This document shows positions 54,541-63,238 of a stretch of DNA of 64,000 nt, piece by piece. This stretch comes from Planctomycetota bacterium (GTDB taxonomy: Bacteria > Planctomycetota > Planctomycetia > Pirellulales > Lacipirellulaceae): positions 124,001 through 188,000 of the forward strand of contig JAJDED010000020.1 in NCBI GenBank assembly GCA_029259915.1, read 5' to 3'. Made by a program: the position numbers and the translations under genes. The notes under the pieces were generated by a model that searched no databases, was not told the DNA's origin, and was given only the letters and a program-made list of their open reading frames with translations. How positions within the stretch are numbered: position 1 is the stretch's first letter; every line of letters begins with the position of its first letter.

Positions 54541-54727
54541 ATGAGGGGGCAATTCTATTTGTCCTAAGAGGAGAATTCTCGGGTGACGAAAACGGCTTCG
54601 AAGCCGTCGCAATTACGGACCCCCTCCTGCCGGTTGTTTTCACGATTGGTCACGTGGTAAATTGGTCCATCGTCGTAGCGGTACAAGGTACCTCGTTGAT
54701 TAAAAATTTCTGCCCCCTATTTTGTGT

Positions 54728-55183
54728 ATGCACGTGGTGCTTTATCAGCCGGAGATTCCTTACAACACGGGGAGTGTAGGGCGGACGTGCGTGGCAGTGG
54801 GAGCCAAACTGTGGTTGGTCCGGCCGCTTGGGTTTCGGGTGGATGATTACTATCTGCGTCGGGCCGGGTTGGACTATTGGCAATATCTCGACTGGGAAGT
54901 AGTCGACGACTGGGCAGCGTTAGAAAAGCAGCTCCCCGCGGAGCGGTTTTGGTTTTTTTCAAAAAAGGCGACGAAGCCGTACACTTCGGTTAGTTTTCAG
55001 AAGAATGATGTGTTGGTATTTGGCAGCGAATCGCAAGGGCTGCCCGCCGAGATGCTCGATGCGAATCCGAATCAAAACCTGCGAATACCCGTGCGTTCGG
55101 AGGTCCGCAGCTTGAATCTCTCCAACGCCGTAGCTGTGGCGACGTACGAGGCGCTTCGCCAGTGGGACGCGACCGAGATTTAG
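54728..55183 (+). CDS. trmL: tRNA (cytidine/uridine-34-2'-O)-methyltransferase TrmL
   Basis: A 151-residue SPOUT methyltransferase of tRNA wobble position 34. The start is MHVVLYQPEIPYNTGSVGRT; the knot part has LVRPLGFRVDDYYLRRAGLD near 36, VLVFGSESQGLPAEML near 97 and the AdoMet-binding close RIPVRSEVRSLNLSNAVAVA near 120. An in-frame TTG two codons upstream is disregarded. Length is normal. Confidence 0.95.
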   Translation: MHVVLYQPEIPYNTGSVGRTCVAVGAKLWLVRPLGFRVDDYYLRRAGLDYWQYLDWEVVDDWAALEKQLPAERFWFFSKKATKPYTSVSFQKNDVLVFGSESQGLPAEMLDANPNQNLRIPVRSEVRSLNLSNAVAVATYEALRQWDATEI

Positions 55184-55187
55184 GAAT

Positions 55188-55331
55188 GAACAGGAGGTAA
55201 CAGAGAGAATGGAGAGTTTGAGCATGTCTGAAGTAGCGATGATTAATTAGCCGCTGGCGGCAGCCAGTAGACCACCGGCTCCCGCCGGCGGCTAGGATGT
55301 AGTTCTCCGCTCGCTCTGTTTCCTCCTGTTC
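55188..55331. repeat. GAACAGGAGG inverted repeat with an inserted palindrome
   Basis: The outer arms are GAACAGGAGGTAACAGAG (55188) and CTCTGTTTCCTCCTGTTC (ending 55331), the same as the hairpin at 32559-32620, but here about 80 bases more lie between them. The extra stretch contains the TAGCCGC element at 55248-55294. This looks like one repeat inserted into another. Confidence 0.55.
55248..55294. repeat. TAGCCGC palindromic element, copy 2
   Basis: It starts TAGCCGCTGGCGGCAGCCAG and ends CCGGCTCCCGCCGGCGGCTA; both halves are small palindromes and the outer ends pair with each other. The reverse complement of the element at 61656-61702 aligns with it closely (TAGCCGCTGGCAGAAGCCAG, and so on). 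Confidence 0.65.
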
Positions 55332-55639
55332 AAAATGCCCCAGAGGAAACAAAGAGGCAAATTTCGGCCGCTTCACGCGTAGATTTCTATGGCTTATGCC
55401 GCTTGAGGAAAATCTGCGTACGAAGGGGAAAAAATGGCTAATTTCTCCGTTGCACTACGGCATGATTGGCGCTTAAGACAATGGATTTGACCTCTACGAA
55501 GAGCTTTGCCGATAGATGGGGGGAGAGATGATGGGGGCGCGGGCGATTTGACCAGAAAAACAAGGCATTTTACAGAGTGAATTGACGACGAGCGGTTAAC
55601 AAGTCACCATAGGGGGCTGCTCATCGAGGGTATATTGCA

Positions 55640-56518
55640 ATGACATTGGTTAGTGGCTTCGAGAAAATTATCTGCCGGCAAGAACCGCTTGGCGACCGTA
55701 CCTGGCTGAAACTAGGTGGGTGTGCGGCCTTCTACGCCGAGCCCAAGTCGGTCGACGAACTGGCGGCTTTAGTCCGCCGGTGTCGCGAAGAGGAAGTTCC
55801 CATCCGCGTACTGGGCGGGGGCTCGAATGTGCTGATCCGCGACGATGGCGTGGCGGGTATGGTCGTGAGCCTTTCCAACGGAGATTTTGCCGAGATTCAA
55901 GTAAACGGCAGGAGGCTCACCGCCGGTGGCGGAGCCACATTGGCCCATGCGATTAGCGAAACCGTGCGTCATGGGCTTGCAGGTTTAGAGCCCTTGGTGG
56001 GTATTCCCGGTACAGTGGGCGGCGCGCTGCACGGAAATTCTGGAAGTCGTGGCGGCGACATTGGACAGTGGGCATGCCGCGCGACGGTGATGACCCGAGC
56101 TGGCGAGATTCTGCAACGCGATCGCGAGGACTTGGTTTTTGCCTACCGACAGAGTAGCCTCGACGAACTTGTGATTCTCAGTGCAGAATTCGATCTCGAG
56201 GACGACGACCCCGAGCAACTGACCAAGCGAATGCAGAAACAGTGGATCGTCAAAAAGGCGGCCCAGCCGCTGTCGCACCAAAACGTGGCCAGCGTATTTA
56301 AGAATCCTCGGGGTATGAGTGCGGGGATGTTGATCGACCAGGCAGGGCTCAAGGGCATGAATATCGGTGCGGTTGAAGTGAGCCAACGTCACGCGAACTT
56401 TATCATTGCCCACCAAGGTGCCACCAGCCAGGATGTTTTGAGGCTGATCGACATGATTCGTAGCCGCGTCGCGGAACGGTTGGGCGTGGAATTGGAAACG
56501 GAGCTTGAAATCTGGTAA
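55640..56518 (+). CDS. murB: UDP-N-acetylenolpyruvoylglucosamine reductase MurB
   Basis: A 292-residue MurB, which makes UDP-N-acetylmuramic acid for peptidoglycan with FAD and NADPH. FAD site: PIRVLGGGSNVLIRDDGVAG near 54; LVGIPGTVGGALHGNSGSRG near 117; catalytic end: SVFKNPRGMSAGMLIDQAGL near 216 and a closing Glu-containing helix (ELETELEIW). Start ATG gives MTLVSGFEKIICRQEPLG, with the usual WLKLGG next. It is followed by an FtsQ-like gene after 32 bases. Confidence 0.95.
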   Translation: MTLVSGFEKIICRQEPLGDRTWLKLGGCAAFYAEPKSVDELAALVRRCREEEVPIRVLGGGSNVLIRDDGVAGMVVSLSNGDFAEIQVNGRRLTAGGGATLAHAISETVRHGLAGLEPLVGIPGTVGGALHGNSGSRGGDIGQWACRATVMTRAGEILQRDREDLVFAYRQSSLDELVILSAEFDLEDDDPEQLTKRMQKQWIVKKAAQPLSHQNVASVFKNPRGMSAGMLIDQAGLKGMNIGAVEVSQRHANFIIAHQGATSQDVLRLIDMIRSRVAERLGVELETELEIW

Positions 56519-56550
56519 AGCATTCGTTTGCAGCGCAAGGAGGTGTTGCC

Positions 56551-57507
56551 ATGACACGCGTCAAGACAAATCGCAAAGCGAAGCGCAAGCAATCTCGCAC
56601 ACGAAGCCCTGGGCAGGGGGTTCGTTTCTTTTTGCCGCGTGCGCGCGTGTTGCTGGCACTGGCAGTGGTGGGAGTGCTGGGCTGGGGAATGCACTCGCTC
56701 TGGCAGCAGGTTGCCCCGTCGGTGATTCATCGAGAGCGTTATCTATTGAGTGCCGAGAGGATTACGATTTCGCAGCTACCCGAGTGGATTACCGCGGACG
56801 TGCGTGCCGAAGTTGTCCGCGATGCGGGACTTGCCGGGAGGCTGTCGGTGTTGGAAGACAACTTTGTGCAAGTAATCGAGGATGCGTTTGCTTTGCATCC
56901 ATGGGTTGAAGAGGTCGTTCGCATTACGAAGCGTTATCCGCCGGGTGTTGATGTTCAATTGAAATACCGAGAGCCGATAGCCGTAGTTGAACTGTCGGGG
57001 CCCAATGGGGCGATTCTGGTGCCGATCGACGCACACGCGGTACATTTACCGCCCCAGGATGTACCGAAACTCCGCAAGCGCTACCTCCCGCGAATTGGCG
57101 GGATTGTGGGTCGCCCTCCTGTGGGACAGCAATGGCCTGACCCACGTGTAGTCGGTGCGGCAAGAATTGCCGACCAGCTTTCCGAATCCTGGGAATCGCT
57201 TCACTTGGTAGATGTATTGCCTTCGGCGCGGCCAGAAATTCGTGACCAGCATCGGTTTTTTGTCTACGACCTGATTACTCGTGGTGGAACACGAGTAGTT
57301 TGGGGTGCTGCCCCGAATGCGGAGCCCCCTGGGGAAGATGCGTTTGACGCGAAACTTTCGCGGCTAAAGAGTTGCATTGAGGAGCATGGCCCTTTGGATT
57401 CGGTGCGCGGCCCGGCGATTGTCGACGTACGCCACCAACTGGAAGTGACACCTCGCACGGTCAAGAAGACCTCGCCTCCGCAGGCGGATGCGCCGTTGGT
57501 GAAATAA
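56551..57507 (+). CDS. FtsQ/DivIB-like POTRA membrane protein
   Basis: A 318-residue protein with an FtsQ layout: a basic cytoplasmic start (RVKTNRKAKRKQSRTRSPGQ), one membrane helix at residues ~30-50 (ARVLLALAVVGVLGWGMHSL), then a POTRA-like domain with HPWVEEVVRITKRYPPGVDV near 114 and VQLKYREPIAVVELSGPNGA. The C-terminal beta domain contains VDARG-like VPIDAHAVHLP. It follows murB, as in many division clusters, although no other division gene is in the window. Overall similarity is low, and a different POTRA protein is the main alternative. Confidence 0.65.
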   Translation: MTRVKTNRKAKRKQSRTRSPGQGVRFFLPRARVLLALAVVGVLGWGMHSLWQQVAPSVIHRERYLLSAERITISQLPEWITADVRAEVVRDAGLAGRLSVLEDNFVQVIEDAFALHPWVEEVVRITKRYPPGVDVQLKYREPIAVVELSGPNGAILVPIDAHAVHLPPQDVPKLRKRYLPRIGGIVGRPPVGQQWPDPRVVGAARIADQLSESWESLHLVDVLPSARPEIRDQHRFFVYDLITRGGTRVVWGAAPNAEPPGEDAFDAKLSRLKSCIEEHGPLDSVRGPAIVDVRHQLEVTPRTVKKTSPPQADAPLVK

Positions 57508-57514
57508 CAGAGTA

Positions 57515-57733
57515 TTAAGAAGCGTTGGTTTCGGCCTGCTCTTGTTGCGCCGTTTCGAGTGCCAAGAGTTCGGCTTGACGGATTTGCTCGGCTAGTTCTT
57601 CGCGCACCACGGCCAGTTCTTTCGGGGCTTCGATGCCGATGCGTACCCCGCCTCCGCTGACTTTGACCACGGTAATCGTGATCTTGTCGCCAATGAGGAT
57701 GCGCTCGCCAACTTTTCGCGACACTACCAACAC
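57515..57733 (-). CDS. csrA: carbon storage regulator CsrA
   Basis: A 72-residue RNA-binding regulator that binds GGA-containing leaders. The start MLVVSRKVGERILIGDKITI, then VKVSGGGVRIGIEAPKELAV and VVREEL, are typical. The C-terminal tail is acidic and longer than in E. coli (AQQEQAETNAS). It lies opposite the FtsQ-like gene with only seven bases between the two stops. Confidence 0.95.
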   Translation of the reverse strand: MLVVSRKVGERILIGDKITITVVKVSGGGVRIGIEAPKELAVVREELAEQIRQAELLALETAQQEQAETNAS

Positions 57734-58069
57734 GCTTTGAATTCCCTTTCGGTACGCAAGTGCCAGTTGCGAGCACTTTCTCCACGCTCTCGCAGAGCTG
57801 ATCCGCGGATTTGTATTCGCCCCATTTGCCTAACATTAGTGCTGAGTTCGACCAAATACAAGCAGCAGAAGTCCGCAGATGGGCATATTTTTTAGAGTGG
57901 AAATCAGAAGTATTGGCATGCTTTTTCATGGAATGGGTAAAATGCGAATTCTGGGCAATGGCGGTCTTTCTCCAGGCGATTGTTGCTGCTAATTTGAGTG
58001 ATCGGGCACGGACGATCTGAAAGATTGCAGCCCGCTCCAGAAAAAGTGTCGTGCAATTTGCGGGGAAAC
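57734..58069. other. divergent region between csrA and thiL
   Basis: A 336-base gap between csrA (minus) and thiL (plus). Frames across it are shadows or short. Both promoters should lie here; no consensus pair is visible by eye. Confidence 0.5.
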
Positions 58070-59014
58070 ATGTCGATAGAAGAAGATCTGATCGCCTGGC
58101 TCAAGGCAAACCTTCCTACAAGCCCTCGTCTCGACATCGGTTTGGGAGACGATGCTGCGGTACTCAACGGTTATTGTGAATCGAACCCCGTTGTGACGAC
58201 CGACATGCTTACCGACGGCGTCGATTTCGTTTTAGAAGAAATCGATCCTCGACAAGCGGGTCATAAAGCGTTGGCGGTGAATCTCAGCGATTTGGCCGCC
58301 ATGGCCGCAAAACCCGTCGCCGCGTTTGTTTCTTTGGTTTTACCTCGTCACGGGTCAGGAAAACTTTCGGCTACCGAACTTGCCATCATTCTGTATGAAG
58401 GAATGCTCCCCCTGGCCGAGCGGTTGGGAATTGTGATTGCCGGGGGCGATACCAATACCTGGAACGGCCTCCTGGCGATTAGCATCACCGCGATCGGCGA
58501 GACTACGTCCCGAGGCCCACTCAAGCGGAGCGGCGCGCAACCGGGTGATCAACTTTTGGTTACGGGCCGACTTGGCGGAAGTATTCTTGGGCGTCACCTT
58601 GCCGTCGAGCCTCGGGTGGCCGAAGCGATCGTACTTCATGAACGGTACCCGTTGCACGCGGGCATCGACATCAGCGACGGATTGGCGCTCGACACTTCGC
58701 GTTTGGCGGAAGCCAGCGGTGTGGGGGCCATACTCGATCTCCCAGCGATTCCGCTCGCCGAAGATGCACTTCGGCTTAGCGACCGCGATGGCCGCTCGGC
58801 AATCGAGCATGCGTTGGGAGATGGTGAAGATTTCGAGTTGATGTTGTCCGTGCCAGACGAGGCGGCTCAGAAACTATTGCGGGACCAACCGCTGTCGGTT
58901 TTGATTACTCGCATTGGTGAAATCGTCGCAGATGCCGGTTTATGGCAACTTGACGAATCGGGAAAACGCATGCCACTTGCACCACTTGGCTATCAGCATC
59001 AGGGTGCTAAATGA
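58070..59014 (+). CDS. thiL: thiamine-monophosphate kinase
   Basis: A 314-residue ThiL, which makes thiamine diphosphate from the monophosphate with ATP. Marks are RLDIGLGDDAAVLNGY near residue 24, the VTTDMLTDGVDF segment near 45, NLSDLAAMAAKPVAAFVSL near 75, IVIAGGDTNTWNGLLAISIT near 120 and HAGIDISDGLALDTSRLAEA near 199. The start MSIEEDLIAWLKANLP is used; a 24-residue upstream extension is rejected. It overlaps tsaE by four bases (ATGA). Confidence 0.95.
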   Translation: MSIEEDLIAWLKANLPTSPRLDIGLGDDAAVLNGYCESNPVVTTDMLTDGVDFVLEEIDPRQAGHKALAVNLSDLAAMAAKPVAAFVSLVLPRHGSGKLSATELAIILYEGMLPLAERLGIVIAGGDTNTWNGLLAISITAIGETTSRGPLKRSGAQPGDQLLVTGRLGGSILGRHLAVEPRVAEAIVLHERYPLHAGIDISDGLALDTSRLAEASGVGAILDLPAIPLAEDALRLSDRDGRSAIEHALGDGEDFELMLSVPDEAAQKLLRDQPLSVLITRIGEIVADAGLWQLDESGKRMPLAPLGYQHQGAK

Positions 59015-59496
59015 GCGATTTCTGTTTTCTCGCAGAAAATGAAACTGATACCGACCGCCTGGGAAAGCTTTTGGCCGACGTTTTGCCTGTGGGGACGGTG
59101 GTTGCCTTGGTGGGCACGCTCGGTGCGGGTAAGACCCGGCTGGTACAGGCGGTTGCTGCCGCGTTGGGCGTTCCTCGCGAAACGGTCACCAGTCCCACGT
59201 TCGTATTGGTCAACGAATACGCGGGCGGCCGATTGCCCCTGTTTCACTTCGACGTGTACCGATTACGCGATGAAGACGAGCTATTGGAGCTTGGTCTCGA
59301 AGAATATTTTGATGCCGGCGGAGTCACGTTTGTCGAATGGGCCGACCGGGTGGAAAGTTTTTTGCCGACCGATACGGTGGAAATTCACATCGAGGTGACG
59401 GGGGAATCACAGCGGCAGTTTACTATTTCCAGCGGTTCACGTGCTCTCAGTCCAGTCGTCGAATTGCTTCGAGCAGCGGCTATAAATATGAAATAG
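59011..59496 (+). CDS. tsaE: tRNA threonylcarbamoyladenosine biosynthesis protein TsaE
   Basis: A 161-residue P-loop ATPase needed for the t6A modification of tRNA. The Walker A motif is GTLGAGKTRLVQAVAAALG near residue 36. The family segments TSPTFVLVNEYAGGRLPLFH, FDVYRLRDEDELLELGLEEY and TFVEWADRVESFLP follow in order. It starts inside the thiL stop. Its own stop touches the hslU stop on the opposite strand with no gap. Confidence 0.95.
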   Translation: MSDFCFLAENETDTDRLGKLLADVLPVGTVVALVGTLGAGKTRLVQAVAAALGVPRETVTSPTFVLVNEYAGGRLPLFHFDVYRLRDEDELLELGLEEYFDAGGVTFVEWADRVESFLPTDTVEIHIEVTGESQRQFTISSGSRALSPVVELLRAAAINMK

Positions 59497-60840
59497 CTAT
59501 AAAATAAACTTGCTCAGGTCTTCGTCGCCGGCGACGTCTTCAAGCCGCTCTTGGACATACGCGGCGTTGATTTCGACTTTCCCCATTTTCATGTCCGGGG
59601 CCTCAAAGCTGAGTTCTTCTAGCAGACGCTCCAGGATCGTGTGCAGGCGACGTGCACCGATGTTTTGCGTCGATTGGTTGACCTGATGGGCGTAGGTTGC
59701 CAACGAGTCGATGGCGTCTTTCCGGAAATCGAGGGTGACCCCTTCGGTTTCCATCAGGGCGGCATACTGTTTGGTGAGAGCGTTTTTCGGTTCGGCCAGG
59801 ATGCGTACAAAATCGTCTTTGGTTAGATCACTCAATTCGACGCGGATCGGAAAACGACCCTGTAACTCCGGCATCAGATCGCTAGGTTTGGCACGATGGA
59901 ATGCCCCCGCAGCAATAAATAAGATGTGGTCCGTGTGGATGTAGCCGTACCGTGTTTGCACGGTGGTTCCTTCGACAATCGGCAGCAAATCGCGTTGGAC
60001 GCCCTGCCGAGATACGTCCGCTCCTTTGCCCCCTTCGCTGGAGACGACTTTGTCGATTTCGTCGAGGAAGATAATGCCAGTGTTTTCTGCCAATTCGATT
60101 GCCAGTGTGTTGACCTTTTCCTGGTTGATTAGCGCTTCGCATTCTTGATCGAACAAAACGCGCCGGGCCTCGGCAACGGTCATTTCTCGTCGTGAAACGT
60201 TCTTGGGGAGGATTTTTTCGAGCATCCCCTGCATGTCAAAATCCATTTGATCGGTGCCCGGCCCCATGCCGGGAATCATCATCGCCTGGGTTTTTTGTTC
60301 GATTGTGATTTCAACATTGCGATTCTCCAATTCTCCGGCGACGAGCATGGCTCGCATTTTTTCCCGGGTCCGCTCGTATCTTTCGGGCGAATCGTCGCTT
60401 TCGACGCCTACGTCGAACGAAGCGGGAGCGGGTGCCAACAAGTCGAGTAAGCGTTCGGTCACACGGCGCTGGGCCTCTTCTTCGACGTTGGCCAATTCTT
60501 GTTCACGCACCAACCCAATCGCATTTTCGACCAGTTCGCGGATCATGCTTTCCACGTCGCGACCGTAGTAGCCGACTTCGGTATATTTGGAAGCCTCAAC
60601 CTTGATGAAAGGGGCACCGGTGAGCGTTGCCAGTCGGCGGGCAATTTCTGTCTTGCCGACGCCCGTGGGGCCAATCATCAAAATGTTTTTCGGCGCGACC
60701 TCTTTGCGCAGTTCTTCGTCGAGCTGTTGCCGGCGCCAACGATTGCGAATGGCAATGGCAACAGACCGTTTGGCATTGTCTTGCCCAACGATGTGGCGGT
60801 CGAGTTGTTCAACGATTTCACGGGGGGTAAGGTTTTTCAC
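59497..60840 (-). CDS. hslU: ATP-dependent protease ATPase subunit HslU
   Basis: A 447-residue HslU (ClpY), the AAA+ unfoldase of the HslUV protease. Marks: the start [18 protein letters not shown], Walker [16 protein letters not shown] near 56, [20 protein letters not shown] near 83, Walker [18 protein letters not shown] near 252, and the close [20 protein letters not shown]. The GTG at 60840 overlaps the hslV stop (GTGA), giving coupled translation; an upstream ATG extension inside hslV is rejected. Confidence 0.95.
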   Translation of the reverse strand: MKNLTPREIVEQLDRHIVGQDNAKRSVAIAIRNRWRRQQLDEELRKEVAPKNILMIGPTGVGKTEIARRLATLTGAPFIKVEASKYTEVGYYGRDVESMIRELVENAIGLVREQELANVEEEAQRRVTERLLDLLAPAPASFDVGVESDDSPERYERTREKMRAMLVAGELENRNVEITIEQKTQAMMIPGMGPGTDQMDFDMQGMLEKILPKNVSRREMTVAEARRVLFDQECEALINQEKVNTLAIELAENTGIIFLDEIDKVVSSEGGKGADVSRQGVQRDLLPIVEGTTVQTRYGYIHTDHILFIAAGAFHRAKPSDLMPELQGRFPIRVELSDLTKDDFVRILAEPKNALTKQYAALMETEGVTLDFRKDAIDSLATYAHQVNQSTQNIGARRLHTILERLLEELSFEAPDMKMGKVEINAAYVQERLEDVAGDEDLSKFIL

Positions 60841-61370
60841 TTCAACTCTTCGATCACAAGGTTTCCATTGGAATAGACACAAATATCGCTAGCAATTTCC
60901 AACGCGCCGCGCACGATTTCCGCGGCGTTGAGGGTGCTATGCTTTGCCAACGCACGCGCGGCTGCCAAGGCATAGTTGCCACCCGACCCGATGCCCAGGA
61001 TCCCATCGCTGGGCTGGATGACGTCGCCGGTGCCAGATACAAGCAGCGTGTTCTCTTCATCCACGACAGCCACCAGGGCTTCGAGCCGACGCAGCGCCCG
61101 GTCTGTCCGCCATTCTTTGGCAAGTTCCGTGGCGGCCCGTGGTAAGTTGGCAGGGTAATCCTTGAGCTTGGTTTCGAGCCGTTCCATAAGTGCAAATGCA
61201 TCGGCAGCGGCACCGGCAAAGCCGACCAAAATACGGTCGTCCATCAATCGACGGATTTTCACGGCATCGGACTTCACGACGGTTTGTCCCATAGTCACTT
61301 GACCATCGCCTCCCATGGCAACTTGGCCATTGTGACGGACGGTAAGAATCGTGGTGGAGCGAGTTTTCAT
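60837..61370 (-). CDS. hslV: ATP-dependent protease peptidase subunit HslV
   Basis: A 177-residue threonine peptidase, partner of HslU. The start [20 protein letters not shown] shows the pro-peptide MKTRS before the catalytic Thr. Other marks are [20 protein letters not shown] near 21 and [20 protein letters not shown]. The C-terminal segment [20 protein letters not shown] is typical. An upstream extension of 23 residues is rejected, since it would bury the Thr. hslU follows directly. Confidence 0.95.
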   Translation of the reverse strand: MKTRSTTILTVRHNGQVAMGGDGQVTMGQTVVKSDAVKIRRLMDDRILVGFAGAAADAFALMERLETKLKDYPANLPRAATELAKEWRTDRALRRLEALVAVVDEENTLLVSGTGDVIQPSDGILGIGSGGNYALAAARALAKHSTLNAAEIVRGALEIASDICVYSNGNLVIEELK

Positions 61371-61462
61371 GGCAGGGGGGGAGGTAGGGAAGGTTTGGTT
61401 TTCGATAAATGAACCCGCCATTGTCGCCCACATTGGCACAGGAGGCTAGGGGGGGGAAGACG

Positions 61463-61642
61463 CTAGTGCTTTTCCAGATTTTTTACTTTACAAAGCCATT
61501 TTTTCTGATTCGCGACACGTCCGCATTTCGGGCATAGATATTTGGGGGCTGAAACGATTTTGGACAAAAACTTAAAATGTTCGCGCATCTCCTCCCGAGA
61601 CCATTCGCAGATTTCAGTAGTTGGAGGCTTTTTGCTTGCCAT
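61463..61642 (-). CDS. 59-residue zinc-ribbon protein
   Basis: A short gene easily missed by length cut-offs. The ATG at 61642 begins MASKKPPTTEICEWSREEMR; the stop is at 61463. The C-terminal half has APKYLCPKCGRVANQKKWLC, a CxxC plus a further Cys ten residues later and an early Cys12, so a partial or four-Cys zinc ribbon (C12, C37, C40, C51) is likely. It lies 92 bases upstream of hslV on the same strand. Small one-ribbon proteins of this type are conserved hypotheticals in several phyla; the function is unknown. Confidence 0.65.
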   Translation of the reverse strand: MASKKPPTTEICEWSREEMREHFKFLSKIVSAPKYLCPKCGRVANQKKWLCKVKNLEKH

Positions 61643-61655
61643 CGATTCAATTCCC

Positions 61656-61702
61656 TAGACCCCGGTGGAAGCCGGGGGACCACTGGCTTCTGCCAGCGGC
61701 TA
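61656..61702. repeat. TAGCCGC palindromic element, copy 3
   Basis: Plus strand TAGACCCCGGTGGAAGCCGG and, after GGGACCA, CTGGCTTCTGCCAGCGGCTA. Its reverse complement aligns with copy 2 at 55248-55294. It lies directly upstream of the small zinc-ribbon gene. Confidence 0.6.
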
Positions 61703-61798
61703 AGCTAATAGGTAAATGTTTGTCTGTCTGGGAAACATTCTAGCGGATGCGTATGATAGAACCAGGATTCCAATTTTATTCTTTGGTGCGGAAAATTC

Positions 61799-62407
61799 AT
61801 GGATCAAGACGACTCTCTCCCCCAAGTCCCACGCAGTCCGGAGCGAATGCAACCGGCAGACACAGCATTGCTGGTTGTCGACGTGCAAGAACGTCTGCTT
61901 GCAGTGGAACCCTGTGACGACCGGATTGTGTGGAACATTCGACGATTGCTCGACGGAGCCACTACGCTTGGCGTGCGCGCGGACGCCACGGAGCAGTACC
62001 CCGAAAAATTGGGGCCGACCGTCCCGCAATTGGCTGAGCGTATCACGACGCCCATCGTGAGCAAACTTTCGTTTAGCTGCTGTGCGTGCGATGAAATCTT
62101 TGCTGAATGGCACAAGCGGGGCATTCATCGCGTTTTGGTTTGCGGCATCGAAACGCACGTCTGCGTTCAGCAAACGGTGCTCGATCTGCTAGCTGCGGGA
62201 TATCAAGTGTTAATTGCTGCCGATGCAGTCGGTGCGCGAAGCGCGATCGATCACGAAATCGCCCTACGCCGCATGGAAGCTTCGGGAGCCCTGTTGACCA
62301 CAACTGAAGCGGCCCTGTTCGAATGGTGTGGCCAAGCGGGAACTTCGGAATTCAAACAGATTAGCGCCCTGGCTAAAGAAACGCCGCCGGAAGTTGCAGA
62401 GCAATGA
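61799..62407 (+). CDS. isochorismatase-family cysteine hydrolase
   Basis: A 202-residue hydrolase of the isochorismatase/nicotinamidase fold. Catalytic residues: Asp in ALLVVDVQERLL near residue 26, Lys in VSKLSFSCCACDEI near 88, Cys in VLVCGIETHVCVQQTVLDLL near 121. The substrate cannot be told; nicotinamide, N-carbamoyl and other amides are all possible in this family. It is convergent with the arginine dihydrolase-like gene, three bases apart. Confidence 0.85.
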   Translation: MDQDDSLPQVPRSPERMQPADTALLVVDVQERLLAVEPCDDRIVWNIRRLLDGATTLGVRADATEQYPEKLGPTVPQLAERITTPIVSKLSFSCCACDEIFAEWHKRGIHRVLVCGIETHVCVQQTVLDLLAAGYQVLIAADAVGARSAIDHEIALRRMEASGALLTTTEAALFEWCGQAGTSEFKQISALAKETPPEVAEQ

Positions 62408-62410
62408 TTC

Positions 62411-63238
62411 TTAGTTTTTCCAATCGGTCGCTTCTTCGCCATCGAGGCGTAGGGTAAGACATTTCGCGCTGCCGCCGGCTTTGACGAATTCATCGAGGGG
62501 CGTTTCCACAGGCGCGTAACCGCGATCCTGCAAGTCGGCGTGCAAGCAGGGACAGCCATGGTTGGTGACCACCGTTTTGCCCACGACCACCGCATTGCAG
62601 GCAAACCGGCGGGCTTCGATTTCTTCGACAGGTATCAAGTGCGGTACGTGTTCTTCAAGCACACGACGTCCGTATTCGTCGAACGCACCCGGGAAGTAGA
62701 TCGCTTCGTTGGGTGACAAAGGACAAAAACAGGTGTCGAGGTGATAGTAATAGGGATCGACCAATTCGAGAGGCAACACACGCACGCCCAGCAATGCGCC
62801 AATTTCTTGTTGCCCGGTGGCGTCGCTCCGCATGCGATAGCCGGCAAATAGCGTTTCGCCACAAAAGAGCGCATCCCCCGCTCCCTCAAAGGAAAAGTCG
62901 CCGGGCGTTTCGATCACTTCCAAACCGTGCGATTCGAGGCAGCGTCGGAAGTGGGATTCTTCGCCCTGCCGTTGGGAGTGTTTGAAGCGAGCCAGTACGG
63001 CCTGCCGTTGAAAAATAACCGCAGCGTTCGCCGTGAACACCAGGTCGGGCAATCCTTCGACCGGCGGGACTTCGTCAATCGTAGCTCCGGTAGTAACCAA
63101 CAATTCACGAAGCTTTTGCCACTGTTTGACCGCCTCGCCGTGGTCTGTTTGCCGTTCGGTGCTCATCCATGGATTGATTTCATAGTGAATTCCATAGTGA
63201 TCGGGCGGGCACATCAGGATGTGTGTCGAACTGCTCAT
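62411..63238 (-). CDS. arginine dihydrolase / dimethylarginine-dihydrolase-like amidinotransferase-fold enzyme
   Basis: A 275-residue protein of the guanidino-group-modifying fold. Substrate-site segments are ILMCPPDHYGIHYEINPWMS near residue 7, FTANAAVIF near 68, FSFEGAGDALFCGETL near 115, catalytic His in YYHLDTCFCPL near 165 and catalytic Cys in TVVTNHGCPCLHADLQDRG near 233. The first segment is close to the ArgZ/AgrE arginine dihydrolase domain (arginine to ornithine). The stop of the LOR/SDH gene overlaps its start by four bases (ATGA), so the pair is coupled. DDAH activity is the alternative. Confidence 0.82.
   Translation of the reverse strand: MSSSTHILMCPPDHYGIHYEINPWMSTERQTDHGEAVKQWQKLRELLVTTGATIDEVPPVEGLPDLVFTANAAVIFQRQAVLARFKHSQRQGEESHFRRCLESHGLEVIETPGDFSFEGAGDALFCGETLFAGYRMRSDATGQQEIGALLGVRVLPLELVDPYYYHLDTCFCPLSPNEAIYFPGAFDEYGRRVLEEHVPHLIPVEEIEARRFACNAVVVGKTVVTNHGCPCLHADLQDRGYAPVETPLDEFVKAGGSAKCLTLRLDGEEATDWKN

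Larger units (their letters stand above)
55184..55639. other. gap with nested repeats upstream of murB
   Basis: A 456-base stretch without a gene between trmL and murB. The first 150 bases are a nested palindrome (55188-55331, with 55248-55294 inside). The remainder is leader sequence with short frames only; the murB promoter should be in it. Confidence 0.55.
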
